From: Streptomyces scopuliridis RB72 | GTDB lineage: Bacteria > Actinomycetota > Actinomycetes > Streptomycetales > Streptomycetaceae | Reading direction: 5' to 3' | DNA length: 64,000 nt | NCBI RefSeq assembly: GCF_000718095.1 | Contig: NZ_JOEI01000021.1 | Coordinates: forward strand, 31,446-95,445 | Part shown: positions 1 to 8,452 of the stretch, in pieces | How positions within the stretch are numbered: position 1 is the first letter of the stretch | Layout of the letters: the number at the start of each line of letters is the position of its first letter | Position numbers and translations under genes: made by a program | The notes under the pieces: model-generated | What the model saw: only the letters and a program-made list of their open reading frames with translations | Database searches by the model: none | What the model was told of the DNA's origin: nothing

Positions 1-3000
1 TCGGGGTACGGCACCACTCCCCGGCGCTGGCGGCGGCCGTGCCGGCGATGCTCGCGGAGGCGGCGCCGGAGGTGCTGTTCGTCGAGCTGCCCGAGGAGTT
101 CGCGCCCTGGCTGCCGTATCTCGCCGATCCGGCGACGGTGCCCCCGGTCGCCCTGGCGGGCGGCCGGGGCGGGGCGGCGGGCGGCGGGCTGGTGTTCCTG
201 CCGTTCGCGGAGTTCTCGCCGGAGCTGGCGGCGATCCGCTGGGCGCGGGAGGCGGGGGTGGAGGTCGTTCCGTTCGACCTGCCGCTGTCGGCGCGCACGT
301 CCGACCCGGGCGCGGGTGCCGAGTCGGACGCGGAGGGCGAGTCGGGCGGGTCCGGTGAGTCCAATGGGGCGAACGGGTCCGGTGAGTCCGGTGAGTCCGG
401 TGAGTCCGGTGGATCGGCTTGGGCCGGTGGGGCGTTGGCCGCCGCGCTGCGGGCGCGGGCCGGGGGGCGGCCCGGGGACGATCTGTGGGACCGGCTGGTC
501 GAGGCGGCGGCGCCCGGTTCCGGCCCGGAGGCGCTGCGGCGGGCCGCTCTGCTGGTCGGCTGGGCCCTGCGGGCGGACGCGGGCGCGGTCGATCCGTACG
601 ATCTGCGGCGCGAGGCGAATATGCGGCGCCGGCTGGCCGAGCGCGGGGGCCGCCGGGCTGCGGCCGTGATCGGCGCCTTCCACGCGCCCGCGCTGCTGCC
701 GGGCGCTGCCGGACCCGGGCCGGGCTCCGGCCCCAGTCCCGGTTCCGGGAAGGCATCGGTGGAGGCGACGGACGTGCGCGCCGCCGGGGCCGTCGTCACC
801 TCGCTCGTGCCGTACTCGTACGCGCTGCTGGACGAGCGGTCGGGCTATCCGGCCGGGATCCGCGACCCCGAGTGGCAGCGCGGGGTGCATCTCGCGGCGG
901 GCGATCCCGCGCTGCTGGACGATCTGCTGACGTCGACGGCGGTACGGATCTGCGCGGCCGTACGGGACGCCGGGCATCCGAGCGGGCCGGCCGACGCCCG
1001 TGAGGTGGTCCGGGTCGCGCGCGACCTGGCGGCGTTGCGCGGGCTGCCCGCCGCCGGGCGCGGTGAGCTGGCCGAGGCGGCGCAGACCGTGCTCACGCAG
1101 GGGCGGTTGTTCGGGCGCGGCCGGGTGGTGGCCTCCGCCATGGAACGGGTGCTGGTGGGAACGCGGCAGGGCAGGCTCGCGCCGGGCACGCCCCGTTCGG
1201 GCCTGGGGCCGGCCGTGGAGGCGCTGCTCGACGGCCTGTCGCTGCCCACTCCGGCCGCCCCCGGCCGCCGGGAGCTGCGTCTCGACGCGCACCGCGGCGA
1301 GCTGGACCGGCGCCGTGAGCTGTGTCTGCGCCGGCTCGCCGCCTGCCGTGTCCCGTACGGGGAGGAGGGCGAGGTGGCGGGCGTGGGCGACGCCGCCCCG
1401 CTGACCACGCGCTGGGTCGTGGCCTGGTCACCGTCGACCACCGCGATGCTCGATGTGGCGGGCGTTCACGGGGTGACGCTCGAACAGGCGGCGGCCGGGA
1501 TGCTGCGCCGGCGGCGTGCGGCGGAGCGCGAGCGCGGCGGGCCGACCGCGGCCGAGGTGCTGTCCGGTCTGGAGGACGCGGCGCGTTGCGCACTGCCCGC
1601 GCTCGCCGCGGAGCGGCTCTCCGAGGCCGCCGGGCTGCTGCCCGCGTCCGGCACCCTGCCCGAACTGCTCGCCGGTCTCGCCCTGTTGGACCGGATCGGC
1701 TCGGGCCATCTGCCGGGGCTGCCCGCCGGGTGGGAACGGGACGCGCTCGGCGCGGCGTACGAGGAGCTGGCCGCGGCCGGGGTCCGGGCGCTGGACGGGC
1801 TCGCCGGTTCCACCGAGCCCGCCGACGCGCGCGCCCTGGTCTCGCTGGCCGACAGGGCGGCCGCGGCTCCAGGTCCTGTCCGGTCGATCTTCGTGGATCA
1901 GCCCGCGGCGGTCTGGTGCAGGGGGTACCCCTGTGCCGTTCAGGCCACGGGGGAGCATCGCAAGGCGGAGGATCGGCGTTGTGGATGGCCCGGCCGTACT
2001 TGGGCGACTCCGACAACGCCGCGAGGTGCGGCCCGCCGCGGCAGCGGCTCATGTCACTGCGGCGTCGCGGGCCTGCGAAGATCGACCGGACAGGACCTGG
2101 GCGGCGGGTTCCGGCTCGACGCCGCGCTGAAGCGCCTCGACGCCGGGGCGACCCCGCTGATCCGGGGCGCGGCAGGGGCGGCCCGCGTACTGCTGGGACT
2201 GCGGGAGGCGGCGGATTTCGGCACGCGTCTGGCGTCCCGCGTGGACAGTGCGACGACCCCCGGACTCCGCGCCGACCTGGCCGGGTTCCTGCGCGGGACG
2301 CTGCTCGCGGCGGGCCCCCTGCTGGAGACCGGCCGGGCACTCGATCCGCTGCTGGAGCGGATCGAGGCCCTGTCCGACCGGGGGTTCCTGGACCGGCTCC
2401 CTTCGCTGCGCGCGGGTTTCGACACGCTCTCCCCGGCGGCCCGCTCCCGGCTGCTCGCCACGGTGGAGGACCGCACGGGCCTCGCCGCGGGCGCCCTCCC
2501 CGGGGCGCTGTCGGATCCGACGGTGCTGGCGCTGCTGGCGGCGGCCGATCTGGCGGGCCGCGAGGCTCTGGCGGCGCGGGGGCTGGATACGCGAGGGCCG
2601 GAGGCGAATGGCGTAGCCAGTGCGGCACAGGCACCTCCCGGTATCTCCGGCATGTTGGGCCATGGCTCCCTCCGTGGGGGCGACGACCCGGCCGGAGCCA
2701 TCGCGCTCACCCCCGGTGAGCGGTGGCGGCTGCTGCTCGGGCGGGGGCGGGAGCTCACCGGTGGAGCCGCTCGGATCGCCGGCGCGCTGGATGAGTTGTA
2801 CGGGTACGGGCGGGGCGAGGGCGCGCGCGGTGAGGAGCGTGACGCGGGTGGCTCCCGGGGCGGGGACGGGGCGTCGTATCCCGATGTCCGTTCCTGGTCC
2901 GAGGAGTTGTCGGCGCTGTTCGGGCCCGGCGTACGGGAAGAGGTGCTCGCCGCCGCTGCCGATACGGGACGGCTCGACGCCGCCCTGGAGCTGGACCCGG

Positions 3001-3824
3001 CCTCGGCCCGGCCGTCGGTGGAGCTGCTGCGTACCGTCCTCTCGTACGCCGGTGGTCTCCCCGAGCACCAGCTCGCCCGGCTCCGGCCCCTGGTGGCCCG
3101 GCTGGTGGCCGAGTTGACCGAGGCGCTGGCCAACCGGCTGCGCCCCGCCCTCACCGGCCTCTCCCATCCGCGCCCGACCCGCCGCCCCGGCGGGCCGCTG
3201 GATCTCGCCCGTACGCTGCGCGCGAATCTGGCGACCGCCCGCCGCGATCCGGACACCGGCGCGGTGACGGTCCTGCCCGAACAGCCCGTCTTCCGCACCC
3301 GCGCCCGTAAGGCGGCCGACTGGCGGCTGGTGCTGGTCGTGGATGTCTCGGGCTCGATGGAGGCGTCGACGGTCTGGGCCGCGCTCACCGCCTCCGTACT
3401 GGCCGGTGTCCCCGCGGTGAGTACGCACTTCGTCGCGTTCTCCACCGAGGTGCTCGACCTCACCGACCAGGTCGACGACCCGCTCAGCCTGCTGCTGGAG
3501 GTCCGGGTCGGCGGCGGTACGAACATCGCGCGCGGACTGCGCCACGCCCGTGAGCTGGTGACGGTGCCGTCCCGCACGCTGGTCGTGCTGATCAGCGACT
3601 TCGAGGAGGGCGGCCCGGTCTCCCCGCTGCTCACGGAGGTACGGGCGCTGGTCGACGCGGGCTGTCATGTCCTGGGCTGCGCCTCGCTGGACGACGAGGG
3701 ACGGCCCCGGTATTCGGCCGGGGTGGCGGGGCAGTTGGTGGGGGCGGGTATGCCGGTCGCGGCGCTCAGCCCTCTGGAGCTGGCCCGCTGGGCCGGCGAA
3801 CGCGTAGGAGGTGCGCACCGATGA
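1..3824 (+). CDS. DUF5682 + VWA (CoxE-like) fusion protein, 5' end outside window
   Basis: The frame is open from the first bases and reads GVRHHSPA just before the first ATG (base 39). That motif is typical of the DUF5682 N-terminus, so the gene starts upstream. DUF5682 occupies roughly the first 850 residues counted from base 39. A second part follows: a helical linker from about residue 890, then a C-terminal VWA domain with MIDAS motif DVSGSM near residue 1102, GGGTN and ISDFEEGG. DUF5682 and VWA are usually separate neighbouring genes with a MoxR ATPase and a SWIM protein; here they are one frame. The family's biochemical role is unknown; VWA proteins in such clusters are thought to work with the MoxR AAA+ ATPase. 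A 228-bp MITE-like insertion (1869-2096) adds about 76 in-frame residues, and an SGE repeat lies near residues 103-127. Confidence 0.85.
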   Translation, partial: GVRHHSPALAAAVPAMLAEAAPEVLFVELPEEFAPWLPYLADPATVPPVALAGGRGGAAGGGLVFLPFAEFSPELAAIRWAREAGVEVVPFDLPLSARTSDPGAGAESDAEGESGGSGESNGANGSGESGESGESGGSAWAGGALAAALRARAGGRPGDDLWDRLVEAAAPGSGPEALRRAALLVGWALRADAGAVDPYDLRREANMRRRLAERGGRRAAAVIGAFHAPALLPGAAGPGPGSGPSPGSGKASVEATDVRAAGAVVTSLVPYSYALLDERSGYPAGIRDPEWQRGVHLAAGDPALLDDLLTSTAVRICAAVRDAGHPSGPADAREVVRVARDLAALRGLPAAGRGELAEAAQTVLTQGRLFGRGRVVASAMERVLVGTRQGRLAPGTPRSGLGPAVEALLDGLSLPTPAAPGRRELRLDAHRGELDRRRELCLRRLAACRVPYGEEGEVAGVGDAAPLTTRWVVAWSPSTTAMLDVAGVHGVTLEQAAAGMLRRRRAAERERGGPTAAEVLSGLEDAARCALPALAAERLSEAAGLLPASGTLPELLAGLALLDRIGSGHLPGLPAGWERDALGAAYEELAAAGVRALDGLAGSTEPADARALVSLADRAAAAPGPVRSIFVDQPAAVWCRGYPCAVQATGEHRKAEDRRCGWPGRTWATPTTPRGAARRGSGSCHCGVAGLRRSTGQDLGGGFRLDAALKRLDAGATPLIRGAAGAARVLLGLREAADFGTRLASRVDSATTPGLRADLAGFLRGTLLAAGPLLETGRALDPLLERIEALSDRGFLDRLPSLRAGFDTLSPAARSRLLATVEDRTGLAAGALPGALSDPTVLALLAAADLAGREALAARGLDTRGPEANGVASAAQAPPGISGMLGHGSLRGGDDPAGAIALTPGERWRLLLGRGRELTGGAARIAGALDELYGYGRGEGARGEERDAGGSRGGDGASYPDVRSWSEELSALFGPGVREEVLAAAADTGRLDAALELDPASARPSVELLRTVLSYAGGLPEHQLARLRPLVARLVAELTEALANRLRPALTGLSHPRPTRRPGGPLDLARTLRANLATARRDPDTGAVTVLPEQPVFRTRARKAADWRLVLVVDVSGSMEASTVWAALTASVLAGVPAVSTHFVAFSTEVLDLTDQVDDPLSLLLEVRVGGGTNIARGLRHARELVTVPSRTLVVLISDFEEGGPVSPLLTEVRALVDAGCHVLGCASLDDEGRPRYSAGVAGQLVGAGMPVAALSPLELARWAGERVGGAHR
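1869..2100 (-). mobile_element. MITE-like element, copy 1 (in-frame inside the DUF5682-VWA gene)
   Basis: The terminal inverted repeat reads GTCCTGTCCGGTCGATCTTCG at the left and its complement at the right (ending near 2096). Read on the minus strand, the interior matches copies 2 and 3 in blocks such as GCGTTGTCGGAGTCGCCC and GATCCTCCGCCTTGCGATG. Copy 1 is longer (about 224 bp against 161 bp) and carries extra GC-rich segments at two interior places. Element plus a 4-bp site is 228 bp, a multiple of three, so the host frame stays open. The flanks are CCAG and CTGG rather than the CTAG seen at the other copies. It encodes no transposase. Confidence 0.85.
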
Positions 3825-5602
3825 CGGATTCCGCTGCGGTACTGCCGCCGGTGACCGCCGAAGTGGCGGCCGGGGCGCTCGATCTGCTGCCCGCGCGACT
3901 GCGTAAACGCGTGGACGGGGCGGTGGCGAAGGCCGCCGGCTGGCCGGTGGAGGCGGCGCGGGACGGAGTCGTGGTGCGGGTCGCGGAGGACACGGCCGTG
4001 ACGTTGCGGGTCACGGCCGGGATCGTGGCCGACGCGGAGGACGCGGTGTGCAGTTGTCTGCTGGCACCGGCCTGTCTGCACCGCGCGGCGGTCCTGTCCG
4101 TCGCCCCTCTCGCGGTCGAGAAAGAGGAAGAAGCACGGGTAGGGGAGGGAGAGGAGACAGAGAAGGGACAGGGTGAACCCGCGGCACCGGCGCCCGCGGT
4201 TGCCGATGAACCCGCCCTCACCCCGGCCCAGTCCACGGCCCTCGACGCCCTCCGGGGTGCCGTGACCGCCGTCCTGGTCGCGGGTGTCTCCGGCTCCGGC
4301 GCGGTCCACCGCGCCGAGTTGCTCCATGCCGCCCACTCGGCGCGGCTGGCCGGGCTGCACCGGCCCGCGGGCACGGCGGTCCGGATCGCGCGGCTGCTGG
4401 GCGAGGCCCGATCCGACGACCCGGCGTTCCGGCTGTCCGGGCTGTCGGGCGAGCTGGCGGAGCTGCTGGATCTGGTGCGCCGCCCCGCCGCCGCCCTCTC
4501 CCCGGCCCGCCGGGACTACCGGCCCGAAGGGCCGCTCCGGTTGTACGGGCTGTTCACCGAGCCGGTGGTGACCGCGTCCGGATACGCGGGCGCCACGGTC
4601 TACGCGCTCGCGCCCGACGGCGCGCTCCGTACGCTCTCGGACGTCGCTCCCGGCGGACCGGACCGCGCCCTCCAGGCGTCGGGGACGCCGGTGCCCGGTG
4701 GCTGCGCGCTCGGGCTGCGGGAGTTGGGCGACGGCGGCGGCGTGATCCTCACGGCGCCCACCGTCTCGCCGGACGGCCGGATCGGTGGTGGCGGGGCGGT
4801 ACGTTCCGTACGGGCCGCCGGCGCCGGCTGGCGGGAAGCGCCGCTCGCCGCCCTCTGGGAGCGGCCGCCCGCCGAGCAACTGGCGTCGGCGCTCGGCTGG
4901 TTGTCCCAGCCCGCCGACGCCCGTACGGCGGGCGGCGATCTGCTCTTCCTCGACGGCCTCGTCACCGGCGCGGGCTTCGCCGTGGCCGCGGGACCCACAC
5001 TGCGGCTCGCGGCGCCGGACGAGCGGCCGGAACTCCCCTACGCCGAGAACCTCTCGCTGCTCGCGAGCCGCCCCGGGCTCGCGCTGCGGTTGATCGCCCG
5101 GGTGGTGCCCGACCGGCCCGACCGGGTGCAGGTGCTCGCCGCGTCCTGGACCGGCCATGACGGGGAGCCCGTCCGCGCGGATCTGGGGCTGGGCCTGCTC
5201 AACCGCTCGCACATCCCGGCCGTATCGGCCGTATCGGCCGTACCGGCGGGACTCACGGGGCCGAGGGAGGGAGAGGCGCCGCCCGCGCTCCCCATCGAGC
5301 TGGACCTGCTGCGCAGGACCGTGGACCGCGCGGTCGCGGGCGGCCGCGCGGTATCGGCCGCGTCGGCGGACGGCGAACTGCCCCGCCGGCTGCGGGCGGT
5401 GGGCCTCAGCACCGGCGCACAGCGGGTCGAGGCGCTGACGGACGCGGCGGCGGACCGCCGCCATGACGTCCTGGGCCGGCTGCTGCCCGCCGACCCCCGG
5501 GGCTTCGCCCTGGCCTGGCTGGCCACGGCGGTCTACGCGGCGGCCGCGACCGAGTCACTGCTGCTGGCGGCCTGGACGCCACCGGACATAACCGCGAACT
5601 GA
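3821..5602 (+). CDS. SWIM zinc-finger domain protein
   Basis: 593 residues. A SWIM motif of the form CxC-x5-CxH (CSCLLAPACLH) lies at residues 77-87; SWIM fingers bind zinc and are linked to nucleic-acid or protein binding. The rest is Ala/Arg/Leu-rich without a recognisable enzyme motif. The ATG overlaps the TGA of the DUF5682-VWA gene (ATGA), with GGAGG-type ribosome binding sequence just upstream, so the two are translationally coupled. SWIM proteins are regular partners of MoxR/VWA/DUF5682 clusters, which supports a shared function, still undefined. An acidic Glu-rich stretch (about residues 104-116) and GTATCGGCC repeats near base 5220 are local low-complexity features. Confidence 0.85.
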   Translation: MTDSAAVLPPVTAEVAAGALDLLPARLRKRVDGAVAKAAGWPVEAARDGVVVRVAEDTAVTLRVTAGIVADAEDAVCSCLLAPACLHRAAVLSVAPLAVEKEEEARVGEGEETEKGQGEPAAPAPAVADEPALTPAQSTALDALRGAVTAVLVAGVSGSGAVHRAELLHAAHSARLAGLHRPAGTAVRIARLLGEARSDDPAFRLSGLSGELAELLDLVRRPAAALSPARRDYRPEGPLRLYGLFTEPVVTASGYAGATVYALAPDGALRTLSDVAPGGPDRALQASGTPVPGGCALGLRELGDGGGVILTAPTVSPDGRIGGGGAVRSVRAAGAGWREAPLAALWERPPAEQLASALGWLSQPADARTAGGDLLFLDGLVTGAGFAVAAGPTLRLAAPDERPELPYAENLSLLASRPGLALRLIARVVPDRPDRVQVLAASWTGHDGEPVRADLGLGLLNRSHIPAVSAVSAVPAGLTGPREGEAPPALPIELDLLRRTVDRAVAGGRAVSAASADGELPRRLRAVGLSTGAQRVEALTDAAADRRHDVLGRLLPADPRGFALAWLATAVYAAAATESLLLAAWTPPDITAN

Positions 5603-5672
5603 TCGACGCCGTCGATCGTCATACAGAGCAGAGCGGGATGAACGGGGAATCCAGGACCACCCAGGGGGGACC

Positions 5673-6440
5673 ATGCCATTGCCGAAGCTGTCACGCCTGC
5701 GTACGCCGCGCCTGCGTACGCCCCGGCTGAAACGCCGGCCACGGCAGCCGGGAGAGGCCCGACCGCCGCGTTTCCGGCTGACCCGACGCCGCCGGAGACA
5801 CCTCGTGCAGGCCGTCATGCTCGGGTGCGTGCTCGCGCTGGCGCCCTCGACGTGGATGCACGCGGTCGCGGACAGCCGGATCCGTACGGTCGCCGAGGTC
5901 CCGGCGCGGGATGTGGCCGTGGTCTTCGGCGCCGGGTTGTGGTCCGGCCGGCCGACGCCGTATCTCGCGCACCGCCTCGACGCGGCGGCGGAGCTGTACC
6001 GCGCGGGGAAGGTGAAGGTCGTGCTGGTGACCGGGGACAACAGCCGGGAGGAGTACGACGAGCCGGACGCGATGCGGACGTATCTGGTCGGACGCGGGGT
6101 GCCGGACGACCGGATCGTCAGCGACTACGCGGGGTTCGACACCTGGGACTCGTGCGTACGGGCCAAGAAGATATTCGGGGTCGACCGGGCGGTGCTGGTG
6201 ACACAGGGATTCCATGTCCGGCGCGCGGTGGCGCTGTGCGGGGCGGCGGGGGTCGAGTCGTACGGCGTCGGTGTCGCCGAGCCGCATGACGCGACCTGGT
6301 ACTACGGCGGGATACGGGAGGTGTTCGCCTCGGGGAAGGCGGCGGCGGAGGCGCTGGTCCGGCCGGATCCCATGTTCCTCGGACCGGCCGAGACGGGGGT
6401 GGCCGAGGCGCTGGCGGCGGGCGGTGGCGGCGCCCGCTGA
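5673..6440 (+). CDS. SanA/YdcF-like (DUF218) membrane protein
   Basis: 255 residues with a very basic N-terminus (direct RLRTP repeat), one membrane segment at about residues 45-62, then a DUF218/YdcF fold. Family motifs include VVFGAGL, a TGDNSREEYDEP segment and the DTWDSCVRAKKIF / VTQGFHVRRAV region. SanA-type proteins sit in the membrane and affect the envelope barrier and vancomycin sensitivity in enterics; the enzymatic activity is not settled. A GGGGGGACC ribosome binding sequence precedes the ATG. It is a stand-alone gene 70 bp after the SWIM gene. Confidence 0.85.
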   Translation: MPLPKLSRLRTPRLRTPRLKRRPRQPGEARPPRFRLTRRRRRHLVQAVMLGCVLALAPSTWMHAVADSRIRTVAEVPARDVAVVFGAGLWSGRPTPYLAHRLDAAAELYRAGKVKVVLVTGDNSREEYDEPDAMRTYLVGRGVPDDRIVSDYAGFDTWDSCVRAKKIFGVDRAVLVTQGFHVRRAVALCGAAGVESYGVGVAEPHDATWYYGGIREVFASGKAAAEALVRPDPMFLGPAETGVAEALAAGGGGAR

Positions 6441-6459
6441 CGCCCGCCGCACCGACCAC

Positions 6460-6512
6460 CGTCCCCACCATCCCCACCATCCCCGCCGTCCCCGCCATCC
6501 CCACCCACCGTG
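6460..6512. repeat. Short imperfect tandem repeat (CCCCACCAT-type 9-mers)
   Basis: About six copies of a 9-bp unit CCCC(A/G)CC(A/G)T lie between the convergent ends of the SanA-like gene and the GGCT-like gene. No gene is visible here. The tract may act as transcriptional spacer or be simple slippage-prone sequence. Confidence 0.6.
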
Positions 6513-6517
6513 TCCGG

Positions 6518-6985
6518 TCAGCGCCCGCGGACGTGGGCGAGCCAGTCGCCGTCCGCGATCAGCCGCCCGCGCGCCCGTAGGGCGCGGGCGACGCGTGGCG
6601 CCGCGAAGTACACCCATGCCCTGGCCGGGGTGCCGTCGGCCCGCAGGACATCGCGGGCCACCCGTACGTACAGGTTGCGCGGATCGTCGGGGGCCTCGTA
6701 CTCCTCCAACTCGTCCAGCACGGCGAGCAGTTCGCCGTACGCCTCCCGCTTCGCCGTGACGAGCTCGCCGACGACCGCGCCGGAGGCGACCGCGCCAGGG
6801 GCGGCCGTACCGGCGGCCTCGATCGCGTACGGGTAGCCGGGGCCGTCGTACAGCAGCGCTCCCGTCAGCCTGGCCGGTTCCTCTTCGGCCACGCGTCCGC
6901 GCAGGTACAGGTCGTGATTGTGCTCGCCCGGCCGCAGCGTGCCGTAGACGAAGAACGGAAGCCCGCCCTCGGGCCCGGCCCTCAT
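6518..6985 (-). CDS. Gamma-glutamylcyclotransferase (GGCT)-like protein
   Basis: 155 residues. The N-terminal FVYGTLRPGE is the GGCT-like signature (YGTLR), followed by the beta-barrel pattern with the acidic LDELEEYE segment, which carries the likely catalytic Glu, and a YVRVARDV strand. Such proteins release 5-oxoproline from gamma-glutamyl compounds, or act on related gamma-glutamylamines; the substrate cannot be read from sequence. The start chosen is the ATG at 6985 because it overlaps the cutA TGA as ATGA. A longer reading from 7012 would overlap cutA by 31 bases. Confidence 0.85.
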   Translation of the reverse strand: MRAGPEGGLPFFVYGTLRPGEHNHDLYLRGRVAEEEPARLTGALLYDGPGYPYAIEAAGTAAPGAVASGAVVGELVTAKREAYGELLAVLDELEEYEAPDDPRNLYVRVARDVLRADGTPARAWVYFAAPRVARALRARGRLIADGDWLAHVRGR

Positions 6986-7311
6986 GGTGCGACGGTCTCC
7001 TCGGCGATCCACGTCAGATACTCCGCGCTCCCCCGCACCACCGGCGTGGCGATGATCTCCGGAGTCTCGTAGTCGTGGGCCTCCTTGAGGTGGGCCTCCA
7101 GCGCGTCATAGCGGGCGGCGGTGGTCTTGAAGAGGATCTGCCACTCCTCGCTGGTCTCGATCGCGCTCCGCCAGCGGTACACGGAGGTGACCGGCGCGGA
7201 GATCTGCGCACAGGCGGCGAGGCGGGCCTCGATCACGCCCCGGGCAAGGTCCTCCGCCTTGTCGGCGCTGTCGGTCGTGGTCAGCACGGTCAGGCACTCG
7301 GCGAGCGGCAC
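6982..7311 (-). CDS. cutA: Divalent-cation tolerance protein CutA
   Basis: 109 residues, the usual CutA1 length. The N-terminal [32 protein letters not shown] pattern (TT.. and AACAQ), the [20 protein letters not shown] core and the [13 protein letters not shown] signature are all present. CutA forms a very stable trimer in the cytoplasm. It was named for copper tolerance, but its molecular role remains unclear. It is the upstream partner of the GGCT-like gene, coupled by a 4-base overlap. Confidence 0.93.
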   Translation of the reverse strand: MPLAECLTVLTTTDSADKAEDLARGVIEARLAACAQISAPVTSVYRWRSAIETSEEWQILFKTTAARYDALEAHLKEAHDYETPEIIATPVVRGSAEYLTWIAEETVAP

Positions 7312-7360
7312 GAGCGGACTCCTTCGGGTTCCGGATGGTCGGTGCGGGGCCGGGGGACCT

Positions 7361-7760
7361 TACACCGCGAGGACCGCGCACTGCGAGGCGTACAGCCGCG
7401 CGTACGCGCCCTCCGACGCCGGCGGTTCGTCGTGCGTGCCCTGTTCGACGATCGCGCCGTGGAGAGCAACGCCCGTGCGATGGTGAGGAGTTGCTTCTCG
7501 CCCGCGCCGAGTCCCGCGCCCTCCTCGTCCACGACGGTGTCGTAGCCGTCGGGGAGCGTACGGATGAACCGGTCCACGTGCGTGGCGCGCGCCGCCTCCA
7601 CGACGCGTTCGGGACCGTCTGTCCCGGCTCCACGACGAGCGACACGTCCTCGATGAGCGGCTTCGCCGGCTCGTACCGGAACGACACCTTCTCGCGACGA
7701 GACCGTGCCCGGGCCCGTCGGCGTGGCCGGTGTACATCCCCTCGACATGGGTGAGCGGTC
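7361..7760 (-). pseudogene. ABC exporter ATP-binding domain remnant
   Basis: Three frames carry successive pieces of an ABC-exporter nucleotide-binding domain. First comes [26 protein letters not shown], cut just where Walker A (GxxGxGKST) should follow. Next is [23 protein letters not shown] plus a degraded signature [17 protein letters not shown]. Last is [11 protein letters not shown], the H-loop-proximal tail, ending [13 protein letters not shown] at 7361. Walker A, Walker B and the transmembrane domain are missing and the frames are shifted, so it cannot make a working ATPase. It is probably a decayed multidrug-type exporter. Confidence 0.8.
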
Positions 7761-7764
7761 GCCG

Positions 7765-8400
7765 TCAACCGGCGTACGGACGGGCGGACTTGGCCTCGCG
7801 CAGCGCCAGCCCCCACCACGCGAGCCGGTCGAGCATCGTCCGCGCGGCGGCGTCGCACTCGGCGGGATCGCGGTGTCGGCCCTCGGCGTCGAAGTGCGCG
7901 TGCGCGTTGTGGAAGGAGACCGTGTCCCGGACGGTGACGGCGTGCATCTCGGCGAAGATCTGGCGCAGTTGCTCGACGGCGCGCAGCCCGCCGGACATCC
8001 CGCCGTACGAGACGAAGCCGACGGGCTTGGCCTGCCATTCGACGAAGTGCCAGTCGATCAGCGCCTTGATGGCGGCGGGGAAGGAGTGGTTGTACTCGGG
8101 GGTGAGGACGACGAAGGCGTCGGCGGCGGCCAGCGCCGGGGTGACCTTGTCGAGTTCGGCCCGTACGGCGGGTCCCGGGCGGGAGGAGAGGGGGGCCGAC
8201 AGGTCCGTGTCGGCGAGATCGATGAAGGTGGTGGTGAAGTCCTGGTGCTCGGCGGCGTGCGAGAGGAACCAGTCCGAGACGACGGGGCCGAAGCGGCCTT
8301 CGCGGTTGCTGCCCAGGATGACGGCGAGCCGTAGCTTGCGCGCGTTCCCGGTGTGTCCGGGCACGGCTGTGATCGCGGATTCCCGCGTGGTGAGGTCCAT
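7765..8400 (-). CDS. NADPH-dependent FMN reductase (SoxR-regulated type)
   Basis: 211 residues with a flavodoxin-like fold: [15 protein letters not shown] (FMN phosphate-binding loop), [19 protein letters not shown] and the [16 protein letters not shown] loop. These enzymes reduce FMN or quinones with NAD(P)H. The ATG at 8400 is preferred over a TTG at 8421. A promoter-like CTTGAC-N17-TATGAC on the minus strand ends about 10 bases upstream of the ATG, implying a very short or absent leader. A SoxR-like dyad lies between -35 and -10 and a SoxR gene is divergent. A flavin reductase in the Streptomyces SoxR regulon is established knowledge; that this is its equivalent is inference. Confidence 0.88.
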   Translation of the reverse strand: MDLTTRESAITAVPGHTGNARKLRLAVILGSNREGRFGPVVSDWFLSHAAEHQDFTTTFIDLADTDLSAPLSSRPGPAVRAELDKVTPALAAADAFVVLTPEYNHSFPAAIKALIDWHFVEWQAKPVGFVSYGGMSGGLRAVEQLRQIFAEMHAVTVRDTVSFHNAHAHFDAEGRHRDPAECDAAARTMLDRLAWWGLALREAKSARPYAG

Positions 8401-8409
8401 GGGAAGAGC

Positions 8410-8438
8410 GTCATACTTCAACCATGGTTCAGGTCAAG
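8410..8438 (-). promoter_or_regulatory. Promoter with SoxR-like operator between FMN reductase and soxR
   Basis: On the minus strand -35 CTTGAC (8438-8433) and -10 TATGAC (8415-8410) are 17 bp apart. Between them is a 20-bp imperfect palindrome at 8415-8434, ACCTGAACCATGGTTGAAGT, with two mismatched pairs. Its outer CCT...AAG arms resemble the classic SoxR box. A dyad set between the -35 and -10 is typical of MerR-family activators such as SoxR. Confidence 0.6.
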
Positions 8439-8452
8439 TTACGCTGGCCGGC

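Noticed and set aside
2049..3818. Long minus-strand open frame inside the DUF5682-VWA gene
   Set aside because: It is antisense to a gene with clear VWA motifs, has low-complexity Arg/Gly content and no family motif; an effect of high GC.
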